This document shows, piece by piece, positions 34,646-46,079 of a stretch of DNA of 64,000 nt. Where the stretch lies: contig NW_004452171.1 of the NCBI RefSeq assembly GCF_000321225.1, positions 247,419 through 311,418 on the forward strand. The letters run 5' to 3'. The notes under the pieces are model-generated. The model saw nothing but the letters and a program-made list of their open reading frames with translations. It ran no database searches and had not been told where the DNA came from. The translations under genes were made by a program, and so were the position numbers. How positions within the stretch are numbered: the stretch's first letter is position 1; every line of letters begins with the position of its first letter. Origin of the DNA: Odobenus rosmarus divergens (Eukaryota; Chordata; Mammalia; Carnivora; Odobenidae).

Positions 34646-35892
34646 AAGGATTTACTACAAAAGGAGCCAGAAAAAGTGAGTTTTACCTATATATCACAGA
34701 CTCAGTGTGTAATGAAGTAGAGAATTCATGGGCTCGGCCCTCATTCTGACATTAACAGAAGTGACTCAGATTCACCTGACTAAGATCAACTCAAGAATAG
34801 ATTCATACAAAAGGAATCACATGAAGGATTGTAAAAATGTTACCTGACAGTGAACAACTACATGATAACTTTCTTTCTTTGTGCCCTTTTCCCATAAATG
34901 CAGCCTAAAGATGTCAAATAAAAGTCTACTTAGTTTTGAATACATGAAATTAATAGTCATTTAATAAATGGGAAGAGTTAAGAGGATTGGGCAAAATCTT
35001 AAAAGGACTGAGTAATTTTCTCAAACACGTGAGTGTGTGTGTGTGTGAGAGAGAGAGAGACAGAGACATTGCTCAACAGATTTTTCTTGGTGACAAATAC
35101 TAATCAAAGACATGCAGAGGTATATGAATATGTAGTTTGAATTATCTGCAATATAAATCTTATTGAACACAAGAAAACTAAGTATTCTTAAATTAATGCA
35201 GAAGAAATTGATGGCACATGACATTAATAGGATTCTTCATATTCTTTTTTCTCCCCCCTACAAAATCAGGCAGCTGTGCAAGGTCTCTTTCATTCTATAT
35301 TCACAGGGGGTCTAACTAATAAAAGTTCACTCATTCCAAAATGCCACTTAATGATTTCAGTTTGTTTTTACAATAAAACGTTTTTTTTTCTTAGTCAAGA
35401 CAAACATTGAATTTGATTTTTACCATACTTCTTAACATCAGCTTAAAAAAAAATAACTGGTTTTAAAGTGATGAATAGAACATTCTAGGAGATCAAGTTT
35501 CCTGGCACTGCCAATTTCAAAATTTCATCTTAATTAGAAAACAATGAAGTCTCATTCTCTCTTCTCTTTGTGCCTAATTAAAAGCTAAGTAATGGATTTT
35601 AAATGAACCTAATTAGTTGCAAAACTTTTACTGTTCTTACAAGATCCTTATCCCAATTTAGCTAACAAATACATGTTTAATACTTTTCCATTTATCTGTA
35701 GGTAAAAAGAACATTTCTCATCTTTTAGAATGGCGTCCACCCTTCTAGGTTTTCAAATAACATTTATGGGTTCCATGAAAACCCAGTGAGACTCAAAAGG
35801 CAAATATATCTTTTAAGGTGGACTATTTCTAGCTCTTCATAATATACCCTACAGCTTTTGCAGCAGATGTGTGATGTGAACTCCACTCTATC
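34646..35892. other. Unannotated non-coding stretch with a small simple repeat
   Basis: Apart from the GT/GA repeat at 35029-35068 nothing recognisable is seen. Confidence 0.45.
35029..35068. repeat. (GT)n(GA)n compound microsatellite
   Basis: gtgagtgtgtgtgtgtgtga followed by gagagagagagacagaga; short, probably modestly variable. Confidence 0.9.
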
Positions 35893-35903
35893 AGAAACTC
35901 ATG

Positions 35904-36107
35904 GGGGTGCCTGGGTGGCTCAGTCATTAGGCATCTGCCTTCGGCTCAGGTCACGGTCCCAGGGTCCTGGGATCGAGCCCCACATCGGGCTCCAGGCTCC
36001 GTGGGAGGCCTGCTTCTCCCTCTCCCACTCCCCCTGCTTCTGTTCCCTCTCTCGCTGTGTCTCTCTCTGTCAAATAAATAAATAAAAATCTTTAAAAAAA
36101 AAAAGAA
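35904..36107 (+). mobile_element. Can-SINE, sense, young-type body
   Basis: Head gggtgcctgggtggctcag, B-box-like gggatcgagccccac, body ctcgctgtgtctctctctgt, tail caaataaataaataaaaatc. Duplication agaaactcatg / agaaattcatg at 35893-35903 and 36108-36118. Confidence 0.96.
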
Positions 36108-36165
36108 AGAAATTCATGAAAATTTAGGAAGAGGCACGAAAAGGAGTTTATGACTTGCTCATTGT

Positions 36166-36395
36166 AATAATATTAGCTAACATTTATATATCCCTTATGC
36201 TGCATTTATGCCTTTCTAAACATTCCACATATATTCACATATTTATTCCTCACAACAACTGAATGAGAAAGGTATATGTTATAAGTGAAAAAAATGGAGT
36301 CATAACTAAGTAATTTGTCCAAGATGAGAGAGCTAGGAATCAGCAAAGTTTGGAATTTGAAAGTATGATCGATTCCAGATCATAATTCAGGTATA
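36166..36395 (+). mobile_element. MIR SINE, sense
   Basis: Ordered MIR landmarks: ttagctaacatttatatatc, tttctaaacattccacatat, attcctcacaacaactgaatgag, agtgaaaaaaatggagtcat, taagtaatttgtccaagatg and agctaggaatcagcaaagt. Covers most of the element. Confidence 0.8.
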
Positions 36396-36423
36396 ATGAC
36401 ATCATGTAAAGAAGTGGAGAACG

Positions 36424-36624
36424 GGGGGGCGCCTGGGTGGCTCAGATGTTAAGTGTCTGCCTTTGGCTCGGGTCGTGATTTCCAGGTCCTGGAATCGAGC
36501 CCCACATCGGGCTCCCTGCTCAGTGAGGAGTCTGCTTCTCCCTCTCCCTCTGCCCCTCCCCCTGCTTGTGCTCTCTCTGTCTCTCTCAAATGAATAAACA
36601 AAATCTTAAAAAAAAAAAAGAAAA
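36424..36624 (+). mobile_element. Can-SINE, sense, intermediate body
   Basis: Head ggggcgcctgggtggctcag preceded by extra G, ctggaatcgagccccac, body ctctgcccctccccctgctt, tail caaatgaataaacaaaatct and an A/G-rich end. Duplication aaagaagtggagaa at 36408-36421 and 36625-36638. Confidence 0.96.
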
Positions 36625-36742
36625 AAAGAAGTGGAGAAGGGAACTTCCATGCAAGTGGAAATCAAAAGAAAGCAAGAACAGCTCATTTGGATCAGACGAA
36701 AACAGACTTTACACCAAAGACCATACATATCTTACTTAAAGT

Positions 36743-36783
36743 CATATATATATGTGTGTGTGTGTATACACACACATACACAT

Positions 36784-36814
<31 letters not shown>

Positions 36815-36816
36815 AT
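36743..36816. repeat. Compound (TA)n(TG)n(CA)n(TA)n microsatellite, self-complementary
   Basis: catatatatatgtgtgtgtg is followed by tgtatacacacacatacaca and then a pure TA run of about 10 units. The TG and CA blocks are complementary, so the tract is partly palindromic. Confidence 0.93.
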
Positions 36817-39238
36817 TATCCTTCTACAAATTATCTTTCTTCTTGTGAAAATTTCCCCCACCCCAGTTGTTGAGTTCAACATTTCCCTCATGCTATTGGC
36901 ATCCTGCAACTGTTTAGTGGTTTTGGATTGTGCTCTGACCCTTCCAGTTAGCCGAGCCTCCTTCCCTCTGCTCTCTACACTTTCTGTAAAAGGACTCAAA
37001 GTGGTTGCAGATACTGGAGTTCCTTTTAGTTTTTAGTTAATGCATAGGACATGCGGACAGGTGCTGTGGGTGGGGATCTAGGGAGACCAATCCCTTGTTC
37101 GTGGGAACTTTCTATTTCTCAGGTTCACCAACCACCCTCTTTCTCTCAGCCAAGCTTCTGTAATCACTGACTGTAAACATGTGCAGAAATCCAACCACCA
37201 CCACCTGTTTGCAGGAGCTAAGTGGGGCAGGGCGAGTAGGGTAGCCAGTGACCAAGGTGGATATTTAGCTGTACCCTCTCCTTTGATACTGGGCATCTTT
37301 GCCCTCTCAAGTTCACCCTTTTCCATGGCTTTCCTTCTCCAAATTTCTTTACCCTGGAGAATTTTAGTGTTCCAGACATTTCTCACAAATCTCTCCTTCC
37401 TTATTTCAAAATGTGTAGCACATACTCTGTCTGCCATTTGAAACCAAAACGACACCCATTTCTATATTTAACATATGTTATGCAAATAGAAGTCTGTGTA
37501 ATGAATCACATTATCTCCCTCAGCTACCTTCCTTTTATATCTCAGAACATTCTGACTTGCCACTTACATTCCCATCCCCTTCCCACCCTGCGCTCTTGGA
37601 AATGGACTGGTGTTTTCTGCTACTAGTAATAACTTCTAAAATATTCATGGTAGTTGTCTCGTGACTAAACACAAAAACAGGCTTTTAGAGTCGAGAATCA
37701 TGCTAACATATACCTTTTTTTCCCTAACATATACCTTTGCAACACAGATCTTCAACGTGTTTTCTTGCATTCTTATTCATTTGCATACGTGTCTCTTAAC
37801 AAATATATTACACAGTTTCTGAGGACAGAAACAATGCCTTCTAAGTTTGTTTGTTTTCTTTTTTGCATCTTTTCCTAATTTTTTCCTATGCCTAACATGC
37901 CTTGGACATATGAATCTCTCAGCAAATCTTACCTGCTTTACTGGTAACTAACTCTTTTTGTCTTGGAAGCCAATGGTATCACAATGCCTTAAAAATAAAA
38001 TTCTCCCAACACATTTTGTTACTAAATTTCAGCAAAGGAAAAATTACATAAAATACATTTGAAGTGATTAGAGCGAGTTCGTGTTTTAATGTCAATGCCA
38101 GTTGGATGAATTTTATTTTAAACAATATTTGAGATATTTGTTATCGAAACCTGATTTTGTTCTGGGAAGTTTGGGTTCTGCTTGTCTCCCTTTGCCATGT
38201 GCTTAATCAAATACCAAAAAGCAAATAAAATGTTGTGGAAATTATTTTTCTTTTACTTTTACTGTGACAAGCAAATGGAAATAAAAGACAATTGAAAAAT
38301 AAATATTTGACTATAAATATATATTCTAGGATCAAGAATTTAGAATATAGATTTATTAGCTACCTCTATGATTTAGACATTCTTTTATTCTTCTTCTTTT
38401 ATGATATATATACCTATTTTTGATCCATTTAATTGGAGGGTAAAGGATTTGGAGGCTTTAAGACTTTTTTCCTTGAGTGTAATCCTGAAAATTTGCCAAA
38501 ACTTAGAAGGGTGTTTGGCAGAGGTAATTTAAGATATAGAATGTTAGGAGACAGGATTTTTTTTTTTTTTAAATAAAATCTGGAAGGCTTACTTGGCATT
38601 CTCATAGCCTTGACTTTAAAAAATAATAGTAGTATCGTATTGACTCTACGTGTTATTTCTCATTTATTTCTTGGATAACATGTATATAAAATAGTATTCT
38701 TGAGCCTGTTGTTTTAAGGAGCAAATTTAGCCTTACAAGCCTTACAAAAAGAAGTTTGTTCATTGGATTTAGTATGACACAGAGCTGTATTTGAAGGTAG
38801 AGATCAGAAAGGAACATAGCTCAGAGAGATGCCTGGCTATTCTCACAAAATTCACGTTTCTTGGACTAATCCATCATCGCAAAATAAAAAGTACAGACAA
38901 TAATAAACAAGAAGGCTTGTTAATCATTCCCAAGTTCAAGTTTCTATTACCTGATTGAAATGGAGTGAGCAGCATTCTTTCTCCAGATTATTATTTTTTT
39001 CTTTCTCCAGATTATAAAGGAGAAAAAATTATTACGATCTGGCTTTTCAAGCAGGAACTGGATGAACAGGAGGCATTAAAAATAGTTTTTCAATTTTTAA
39101 AAAATTTAAATTTATCCTGGCTTGGAACAAGATAATTTATTACTATGTTGCTATTTATTTTAAATAACTATATTCAGATTCAGAAAGCATAGGAGGAGTG
39201 ACTTGTGTTGAAAGTTTTATTAAAAGCAAAAGACTGTC
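36817..39238. other. Unannotated non-coding stretch with small duplications
   Basis: Short direct repeats occur at 37703-37737 (taacatatacct twice) and 38977-39015 (ttctttctccagattat twice, about 23 bp apart). A T-run is at 38561-38573. No named repeat and no gene. The 125-codon minus frame at 37078-37455 has no domain. Confidence 0.45.
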
Positions 39239-39255
39239 AAAACAAGAGATGATTT

Positions 39256-39450
39256 TTTTTTTTTTTACAGAAAGAGACAGCGTGCGCGTACATGATCGGT
39301 GCTGGGGGAGGGGTGGAGGGAGAGAATCTTAAGCAGGCCCCATGCCCAGTGGGGAGCCTGACGCAGGGCTCAATCTCATGACCCTGAGATCATGACCTGA
39401 GCCGAAATCAAGAGTCGGAGGCTTAACCAAATGAGCCACCCAGGTGCCCC
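39256..39450 (-). mobile_element. Can-SINE, antisense
   Basis: T-run start, a diverged GA tract containing gtgcgcgtac, ccccatgcccagtggggag, and head complement gccacccaggtgcccc. The 17-bp duplication aaaacaagagatgattt is exact at 39239-39255 and 39451-39467. Confidence 0.96.
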
Positions 39451-39668
39451 AAAACAAGAGATGATTTGATTATACCATCAAATATATAATGTTACGGTAC
39501 AAAACAAATCCATGAATAATGAAAGGAAATAGGTCAAGAACAGTAAGAATGAGTAAATTCAATAAAACTTCAGGGATCCTGATATGCAAGGCATTTATTA
39601 ATTGCTACATGTTTATTTATTTATTTCATAAGCACTCTCTGAAATTATTTCAACAATACTGGATTATA

Positions 39669-40110
39669 AAGGTGTGTTTATTTTGCTGTGTAACCAATTA
39701 TGGCCAACTTTGGTGGCTTGAAATAACAATTTTCTATTATTTCACAGTTTCTCTTGGTCAAGGATCCTGGTATGGCTTAGTTGGGTGTCTCTAACACAGA
39801 AGGTCTCATAAAGTTGCAATCAAGGTGCATCCAGGTTTGCAGATCATCTCAAGGCCTGATTAAAGAAGGACCCACTTCCAAGCTCACTCACATGGGCTAC
39901 CCACAGCACTTCAGCTGGCTTCCCCAGACAGAGCAAAAGAAGGTAAATGCCAAGAAGGAAGACACAGTCATTTTATAACCTAATCTCAGAAGTGACATCC
40001 CATCACTTCTGTGGTATTCTATATGTATTCCATTAACCCGATGTGATTTTCCAGGTCCAAGGAGGTGAGGTGATTACAAAAGGACAGGGACATGGGGAGG
40101 CAGGGACCAC
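39669..40110. mobile_element. Ancient interspersed repeat, family not assigned
   Basis: A run of phrases that I recognise as a recurrent mammalian repeat: ctgtgtaaccaattatggcc, ggtggcttgaaataacaatt, ttatttcacagtttctcttg, agttgcaatcaaggtgcatc, ccaagctcactcacatgggc, and aacctaatctcagaagtgac with catcccatcacttctg. The end, near gcagggaccactgg, is approximate. An LTR (MaLR-like) or DNA-transposon origin cannot be decided from memory. Confidence 0.6.
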
Positions 40111-40281
40111 TGGACAAAAACAAACAAAACTAGACAGAGTATAGTGAAATGCCATATTATCAAATATAAATGAAAACCCCAAAATTCCATATATACTTAG
40201 AAAGAAAAATGATTTAACACCAGAAATTACATTAGAAATAGTGGATGAGAGAATCTTTTAATGCAATTAGGACAAAAAGCT

Positions 40282-40331
40282 CTACTCATAATCATCAGCT
40301 ACTCATAATCATCAGCTCATAATCACGAGCT
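40282..40331. repeat. Short tandem repeat, period about 17 bp
   Basis: ctactcataatcatcag occurs twice in tandem and a third partial, altered copy (ctcataatcacgag) follows. A local duplication without known function. Confidence 0.85.
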
Positions 40332-41060
40332 ACCTACACACACATAATACACATAAGTACATAAAATCCAGATGAATTAATCATTTATTCGTGAGAAAAT
40401 AAAAATACTTACATGTTTAAATATTAGCATTTATTAACCATCTATATAGCTCAAATGATATTTTATGATCATTTTTTTATGGAAATGAGAGACAAAAATT
40501 GTGTCCAGTACTTTAAATATGTATTTCAAAATTAGAAATTTGTATTTAGGAGCAGTTATTTGTCAGTTTGTTTGAAAAACTTTCTGAGTTTTAATGTGTT
40601 TGAGATCTCAACACCTTATGTTGATAAACTGAATTTTACATAATATTACAAAAGTCATCTAAAATAAAATAATTGGTATGTGAAAGCTGAGAAATATTTC
40701 AATCCCTAAAGTTTATGTTATTACTTATACAGAGTGAAAGCCTCCATGTGAAATTCTTCTAAAAACTGTAAATTGATTAAGGTTTTCCTAAAATGGAAAA
40801 AAAGGAAGTGTTTTGTGAGCACCTGTTAATCCTCTTCTATGTGCTTAGCACTATTACCTCAAGATACACACTTTTATTGTTTCTGGAGTTAGTGAACATT
40901 TGGAATGAGACTTGGCTCTGGAGATTAACACCTGTTTATCTACCCATCAATGGTTCTTTGTGCTCATCCCTATAGAGTAGGCAACAAACTCATTCCTCAG
41001 ACCAGTGTTTGTTTGGAGTGTCATCATGGCAATACTAAATTCTCACCAGGGGCAGTTGAA
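40332..41060. other. Unannotated non-coding stretch
   Basis: A weak MIR/L2-like phrase (gtgagcacctgttaatcctcttctatgtgc, near 40815-40845) is the only hint of an old repeat. Confidence 0.4.
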
Positions 41061-41132
41061 ACAGAGAGAGAGAGAGAAAGAGAGAGAGAGAAGTTGGAGG
41101 GAGAGAAGCAAGGGAGAGAAAGAGAGATAGGC
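41061..41132. repeat. (GA)n-rich simple repeat
   Basis: Imperfect agag/gaga runs interrupted by ttggagggagagaagcaagg; a purine-only tract on plus. Confidence 0.88.
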
Positions 41133-41252
41133 CATCTAAATTTGGTAAGGTTTATTGACTCTTCTCTTTCCTTGAACTTTGGTAATATTGTTTCATTCAA
41201 ATCCCCAGTGACATTCATGTCCAACTTGTCCTCAGGTCAAATTTTAAATTGA

Positions 41253-41469
41253 GGGGCACCTGGGTGGCTCATTTAGTTCACGGTCCAACTCTTGATTTTG
41301 GCTCAGGTCATGGTCTCAGCGTCCTGAGATTGAGCCCGACGTTGGGCTCAGTGCTCAGAATGAAGTCTGCTTGAGATTATCTCTCTTCCTTTCCCTATGC
41401 CCTTCCCCCCTGCTCATGCACACGCACATGCTCTCTCTAAATAAATAAATAAATAAAATCTTTAAAAAA
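41253..41469 (+). mobile_element. Can-SINE, sense, older-type body
   Basis: Head ggggcacctgggtggctcat, then ttagttcacggtccaactc (altered A-box side), older body and tail ctctaaataaataaataaat. Imperfect duplication attttaaattga / atttttaattga at 41241-41252 and about 41470-41481. Confidence 0.94.
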
Positions 41470-41481
41470 ATTTTTAATTGA

Positions 41482-42249
41482 ATAAATGTTTATGAAAACA
41501 AATGGAGAGCTTTGATTTGAAGCCTCCTTCTGCATAACTGTTGGGTATGGCACTGGGTGGGGACTTCTAATGTGACCCACAGTTAATATTATATATGTTG
41601 GTATCTTTGCCCTTATTCTTCCAGTTTGAACCTTTTTTATGAGAGACAACAGAAGGAAGAGGAATTATCACCAGCATAGATGCACATTAAAGCATTTACT
41701 AACTATAACCCCGGATTCAAAGTCTGTATACTGACTCTAACCTCATCTCAGATTGTCTTTTTCCTCCAACCCCCACCCAAATAGACATTGATGTATGAGC
41801 ACACACTTGGTTGCTGCTGGTGAGATATTGACAGTATAGATGGAAAGTAAAGGAGAATTTTGAGATTTGAGAAAGTTTCTACACATTGTTACGTGTCTCT
41901 TTAAGTAGAGTTCCTGATGGTTCTTTATGTATACTGGCTAGCAAGCATCCAATGGGCCCTCATCTGGAATTCAAGATGATGGTCAATGGCGTCACTCTGA
42001 CATATTTGTCCACTTGTCCCTCTTTGGGACTATGAAGTTTTTGCAGGTACACTGTGTTTGTGAAGGGAGCAGAAACACAACAACGTGTTACCCCTAACTA
42101 TGTGGACTGATTGACTCGTTGAAGGTTTCTTCCATTTTTCAATAAGCAATTAGCGTCTTTGGGAATTCAAAGTTAAGTAAATGATGACACTTTACTGGGA
42201 AATCTTGGTCTCATAGGAGAGAAAACATATCAACCAATATTTAGTATAT
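41482..42249. other. Unannotated non-coding stretch
   Basis: No recognisable repeat family or gene. Confidence 0.45.
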
Positions 42250-42680
42250 GGTCATTCTGAACATCAGGAAAAAGACAGATACCAGAATTAATGAATATAA
42301 ATAAAGACAACATACAAGCTAAAAGTGAAACTATGTCTAGGCTAATGGAAGTGATGGGGGAATGTGGAGTAGAGTCCCTGATGGGGAAAGTGGGATGCTC
42401 AGAATAGAAAATCTTCCAAACTCTTCTACAGAGGACACGGTGTTTGCCTGGTTATTAGATTGGGGAAGATTTTCAACAGAAGACATAGCATATGCAAAGG
42501 TTGAAGGCTCATGATATGTTTGAAGAAGTTCAGACAGGCTAGTTTGTCTTTTATCTAGAAGACAAGATAGAGACTGGCTGGAGATGAGGTTCAAGGGACA
42601 GCCAGGAACTGAATAATGAAGAGATGTTGTTATCCCAACTTGTGTGGGCTCTGTGTGAAGATGGACAACTATGGAAGGAT
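42250..42680 (+). mobile_element. Possible ancient repeat (L2-like), sense
   Basis: Order of phrases: ggaagtgatgggggaatgtg, acagaagacatagcatatgc with aaaggttgaaggctcatg, aagttcagacaggctag, and ggctggagatgaggttcaag, close to a common LINE2-associated repeat consensus. Diverged and unverified. Open frames across it on the minus strand (up to 135 codons) are chance. Confidence 0.4.
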
Positions 42681-43160
42681 TCAGAGAAATGGCATTTGCA
42701 GCTTTGAATTTGGAACCATCTCTCTGAGGGAAGCATGGACCCACATTATCCCAGAAATACCCTCTTTTTCTTCACCATTCCTGAAGGAAAAAGAATAAAG
42801 TGCATGGTTATGGTGACCGTAAAGCCATCTGTGAACAGACGTATGAAGGCCAAACATGGGTATGGAGTCAGCAGTGGAATCAGACCTCTCTGATCCCCAA
42901 GTCTGTGCACTTTTTACTAGATGATGGTGCTTCCCCGGTGTGATCTTTTCATCCCTGGGATCCTCATACAAACTTGAACCCTTCTGGTGTTTTTTATATT
43001 TTACCTTGAGCTATTTGAAACTTATCTTATTCTTAAGCTGCACATTTTTGGGGAAAGGGCTTTGGATTTCTCTTTTTAAATTATTTCTGTGTTCAGTACA
43101 TTCCCTTATATTAATAGGTACTTGACATATACCTATTAAAACACACATAAATAAATAAAT
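42681..43160. other. Unannotated non-coding stretch
   Basis: No gene or repeat recognised. The end (43141-43160) is A-rich with ataaataaataaat. Confidence 0.45.
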
Positions 43161-43182
43161 TTTAAAAATAAATATAGATGCT

Positions 43183-43281
43183 CCCTGCTCAGTGGGGAGC
43201 CTGCTTTTCTCTTTCCCTCACCCCTCTCCCTTTGTGCCCTCTCACTATCTCTCAAATAAATAAATAAAATCTTTAAAAAAA
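43183..43281 (+). mobile_element. 5'-truncated Can-SINE, sense
   Basis: Only the 3' half is present: ccctgctcagtggggagcct, CT-rich body ctcacccctctccctttgtg, tail caaataaataaataaaatct. The tRNA-derived head is missing. Flanks aataaatatagatgct and agtaaatgtaaatgct look like a decayed target duplication, so the truncation probably happened at insertion. Confidence 0.9.
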
Positions 43282-43305
43282 TTTAAAAAGTAAATGTAAA
43301 TGCTA

Positions 43306-43825
43306 TTGCCATTAGTGAAGCAACTCAGCCATCTATCACTTATGTTAGTAAATGTCTTATTGGGTAGAAAGGGATAGGTTTAAAAACCTTGTATTGGTTA
43401 AAGGATCACTAATGAAGCCTTCCCTGCTTTGGGGGGGGGTGCTGATTTGTCACGTGGTATGGCCACTTCAGTGGTCAAAGTATCAGGATATTAAAGAATA
43501 AATCCTCTGTTTAAATGCATTTAATTCTTTATCAGTTACCTAAATTCCAGATAACAGAGCAATTTCTTTTGGTCAAATTTATCACTGAGGTAATTATTGT
43601 CAGGTGTCTTGAGGAGATGATGTGAATTAGCATCGCAGCTGATTATTCAGCTTTCAGAAAGATACACTTAGTTGTAACTTGACATTTCCTTTAGTGCAAG
43701 AAAGTGCGACAATATTTATAAAAGTTCTTATACAAGCCTAACAATGAAAGCATACTGCTCTTCAACTTATTTTTTAAGTATCGTATTTGTTTTTGATGAC
43801 AAGGATTCACAAGGGATTCGTGTAC
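43306..43825. other. Unannotated non-coding stretch
   Basis: A G-run of 9 is at 43431-43439. No gene or repeat recognised. Confidence 0.45.
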
Positions 43826-43965
43826 TTACTTATTCTTTCAGCCAGCACTACTTACTGGGTGCTTCTTCTGTGCTAAGCTCTCTGCTAAGTGAACAGAAAT
43901 ATACATATCCCTTGCTTTTATGGAGCTTACAGGATGGAGGAGGTTCCCATCTAGTGAGTGGGAAG
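43826..43965 (+). mobile_element. L2 LINE 3'-end fragment, sense
   Basis: acttactgggtgcttcttctgtgctaagctctctgctaag, then gaacagaaatatacatatcccttgcttttatggagcttacagg: this follows the L2 3' end (tgtgctaagcactgtgctaag ... aacaa ... tccctgc ... ggagcttacagtct). Ancient, inactive. Confidence 0.7.
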
Positions 43966-44094
43966 GGCTTGGATAAGATGGTCAGGGCATTAGAAACTTA
44001 AATACAGTAAGCACATATCAACAGGCAGCATTGCCTTAGATGAGTGCTTCCTTGGCTGTTTAGCAAGAAAGTGATATCAAAAATCAGCAAGCTC

Positions 44095-44287
44095 GGGGCG
44101 TCTGAGTGGCTCAGTCCTTAGGCATCTGCCTTCGGCTCGGGTCATGATCCCAGCGTCCTGGGATGGAGCCCCATGTTGGTCTCCCAGCTCAGTGGGGAGC
44201 CTGCTTCTCCCTCTCCCACTCCCCCTGCTTGTGTTCCCTGTCTTGCTGTGTCTCTCTCTGTCAAATAAGTAAATAAAATCTTTTTAA
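44095..44287 (+). mobile_element. Can-SINE, sense, young-type body
   Basis: Head ggggcgtctgagtggctcag, gggatggagccccat, young body cttgctgtgtctctctctgt, tail caaataagtaaataaaatct. The 16-bp duplication aaaaatcagcaagctc is exact at 44079-44094 and 44288-44303. Confidence 0.96.
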
Positions 44288-44303
44288 AAAAATCAGCAAG
44301 CTC

Positions 44304-45364
44304 CCCTCTATCCCAGCAAGATGTTTGGAACATTTTGAAATTGAAGAGTGTATCACAAAAACCAACCGCTGAAGATGGAGGGGTACAGCAGCCTCTAAGA
44401 CCCACTGAAATGAATCGAAGGTGCTAAAAGATGGGAAAGGAGGCCACCAACATGCTAACAGCCAATAAGAAAAAGCACACAGCCATCAGCCACCCCCAGA
44501 AAGATAATATTGTTGGTAAAAGCCTTAGACAGATGACTATGATTTACTTTTCTTTCAGAATCAAAGATATCCTAAACCTGATTCAATTTGCCTAGACTTT
44601 TATTTCCTCATGGAACAGGGTTGTTTTTCTCCCACCCTAACAAGAGTTAGATTTGCCATAGTAGGTATATGGTTACTTTGGCCAGAGAGCTATACCAATT
44701 TGTCTAATACTTAAAAAATGATTAGAGAAGCAATTCTGAAGATTATAGTTATTAAATCCTGGAATCACGCATGCATTTCTTGCATATTGATCTTGCAAGG
44801 TGATAAATTGGTTGTTTCTATTATCAGCTTATAAAACTGAGAAAATAAAATCATAAAAATCTAAAATTATAATGCATGCACATTTGCTTTCTTACAATAT
44901 TTCTGGCATTTCTGGAGAAGTTAGTAACTACCATTATCACCAAAGTGCAGACAACCTCAATTTTGTGACAATGCATTTATCAAGCTAGTGTCTACCCTTG
45001 TGATTCTGCAATTTGTAAAATAACATACTGGGTGTCATGGTCAAATAGAATTGCCCAAAGTGAAAAATGGATGGAAATTTAAAAGTGGGTGCCTTTAGCA
45101 AACAAACAAGTGACTTATATGGTTTCATTCTGCATATTCCAATGGTCAAAAATCACAAAGAGTTCTTTAATTTGTTTTTAATTTTCTTCCAATTCAATTT
45201 GTTTTTTATTTTCTTCCTATGGAAACTGAATGTAATTACATATAAAAAATGCTTCCAAAAAATAACACCGGCAATATTTTGAATTGCATATTTCTGTCAG
45301 TGACACAGTAAGCTATATGACAGGTATAAAGGCATTGAAACAATTTGCCCAGAAAAGTAGTGCC
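44304..45364. other. Unannotated non-coding stretch with a two-copy tandem repeat
   Basis: At 45169-45219 aatttgtttttaattttctt and its near-copy occur 28 bp apart. No gene or named repeat is seen. Confidence 0.45.
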
Positions 45365-45480
45365 GAGAGCCATTTATTTATTTGTTCATTCAGCCAATGA
45401 TAAGCTTAAGTGTTTTCTACATATAAGATGCAAACACGGATAAAACATGATCCCATGCAATGGTAGAGATCCCATGCACT
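45365..45480 (+). mobile_element. Possible L2/MIR fragment, sense
   Basis: ccatttatttatttgttcattcagccaat then gtgttttctacatataagatgcaaacacggataaaacatgat resembles the L2 3' region (attcattcaacaaatatttattg ... acagtgaacaaga). Weak. Confidence 0.4.
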
Positions 45481-45500
45481 TGGGATCCCATGCATTGGGA
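45449..45500. repeat. Minisatellite-like repeat, three gatcccatgca units
   Basis: gatcccatgcaatggtagagatcccatgcacttgggatcccatgcattggg: the core gatcccatgca occurs three times at about 20-bp spacing. A local expansion. Confidence 0.85.
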
Positions 45501-46079
45501 ATAATTAGGGGAAAAAAAAGGCATCAAATCTAGCCTTGATGGGAAGGGGCAATCAATTCGGGACACACTTAATAGAGGGTCTATCTTGAGTGCATCACAG
45601 GGCGTGCTGGGAGCTGTCCAGCCTCACAGTAAGGCGAGATTACTCCTGGTTCTCCTGGCTTGGTGGACAGCCCAAGAAATTGCACCCAGATAAGTCAAAT
45701 GCTTTCAAACAAATGTAAAAAATTCCGTGTTTCTAAAGCTTAAAATATCAAGAAAGATTGGCAAGGAGACTGGGAGCTGTTAGCAGTGGCTTACTTACAA
45801 AGGAACTAGCAAATACAATTCCTTAAAGGGAAATTTAATGTTAAAAGAAGTTGTAGATGTATAGAGAAGGCAGGACAGTGGCAAAGCTTCTGCATTTTAA
45901 AGTGGAGGTGGTACAGATTTGAGCTAAACAGAGTGATAGTTGTTCGACATTTTTAAGGTAACCAATGGGAACTAATTTGTGAGCTTAAGGTACAAATACC
46001 ATCATATATTTTATTGCTCAGTGGAACTTCCCATTTGATAGAAAGTTTAGACTTGCCCTCTGGAGGTCCCCCCTATTAT
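45501..46079. other. Unannotated non-coding stretch
   Basis: No named repeat or gene is recognised. Confidence 0.45.

Noticed and set aside
40282..40331. CRISPR-like repeat array
   Set aside because: The repeats are directly adjacent with no spacers and the genome is mammalian.
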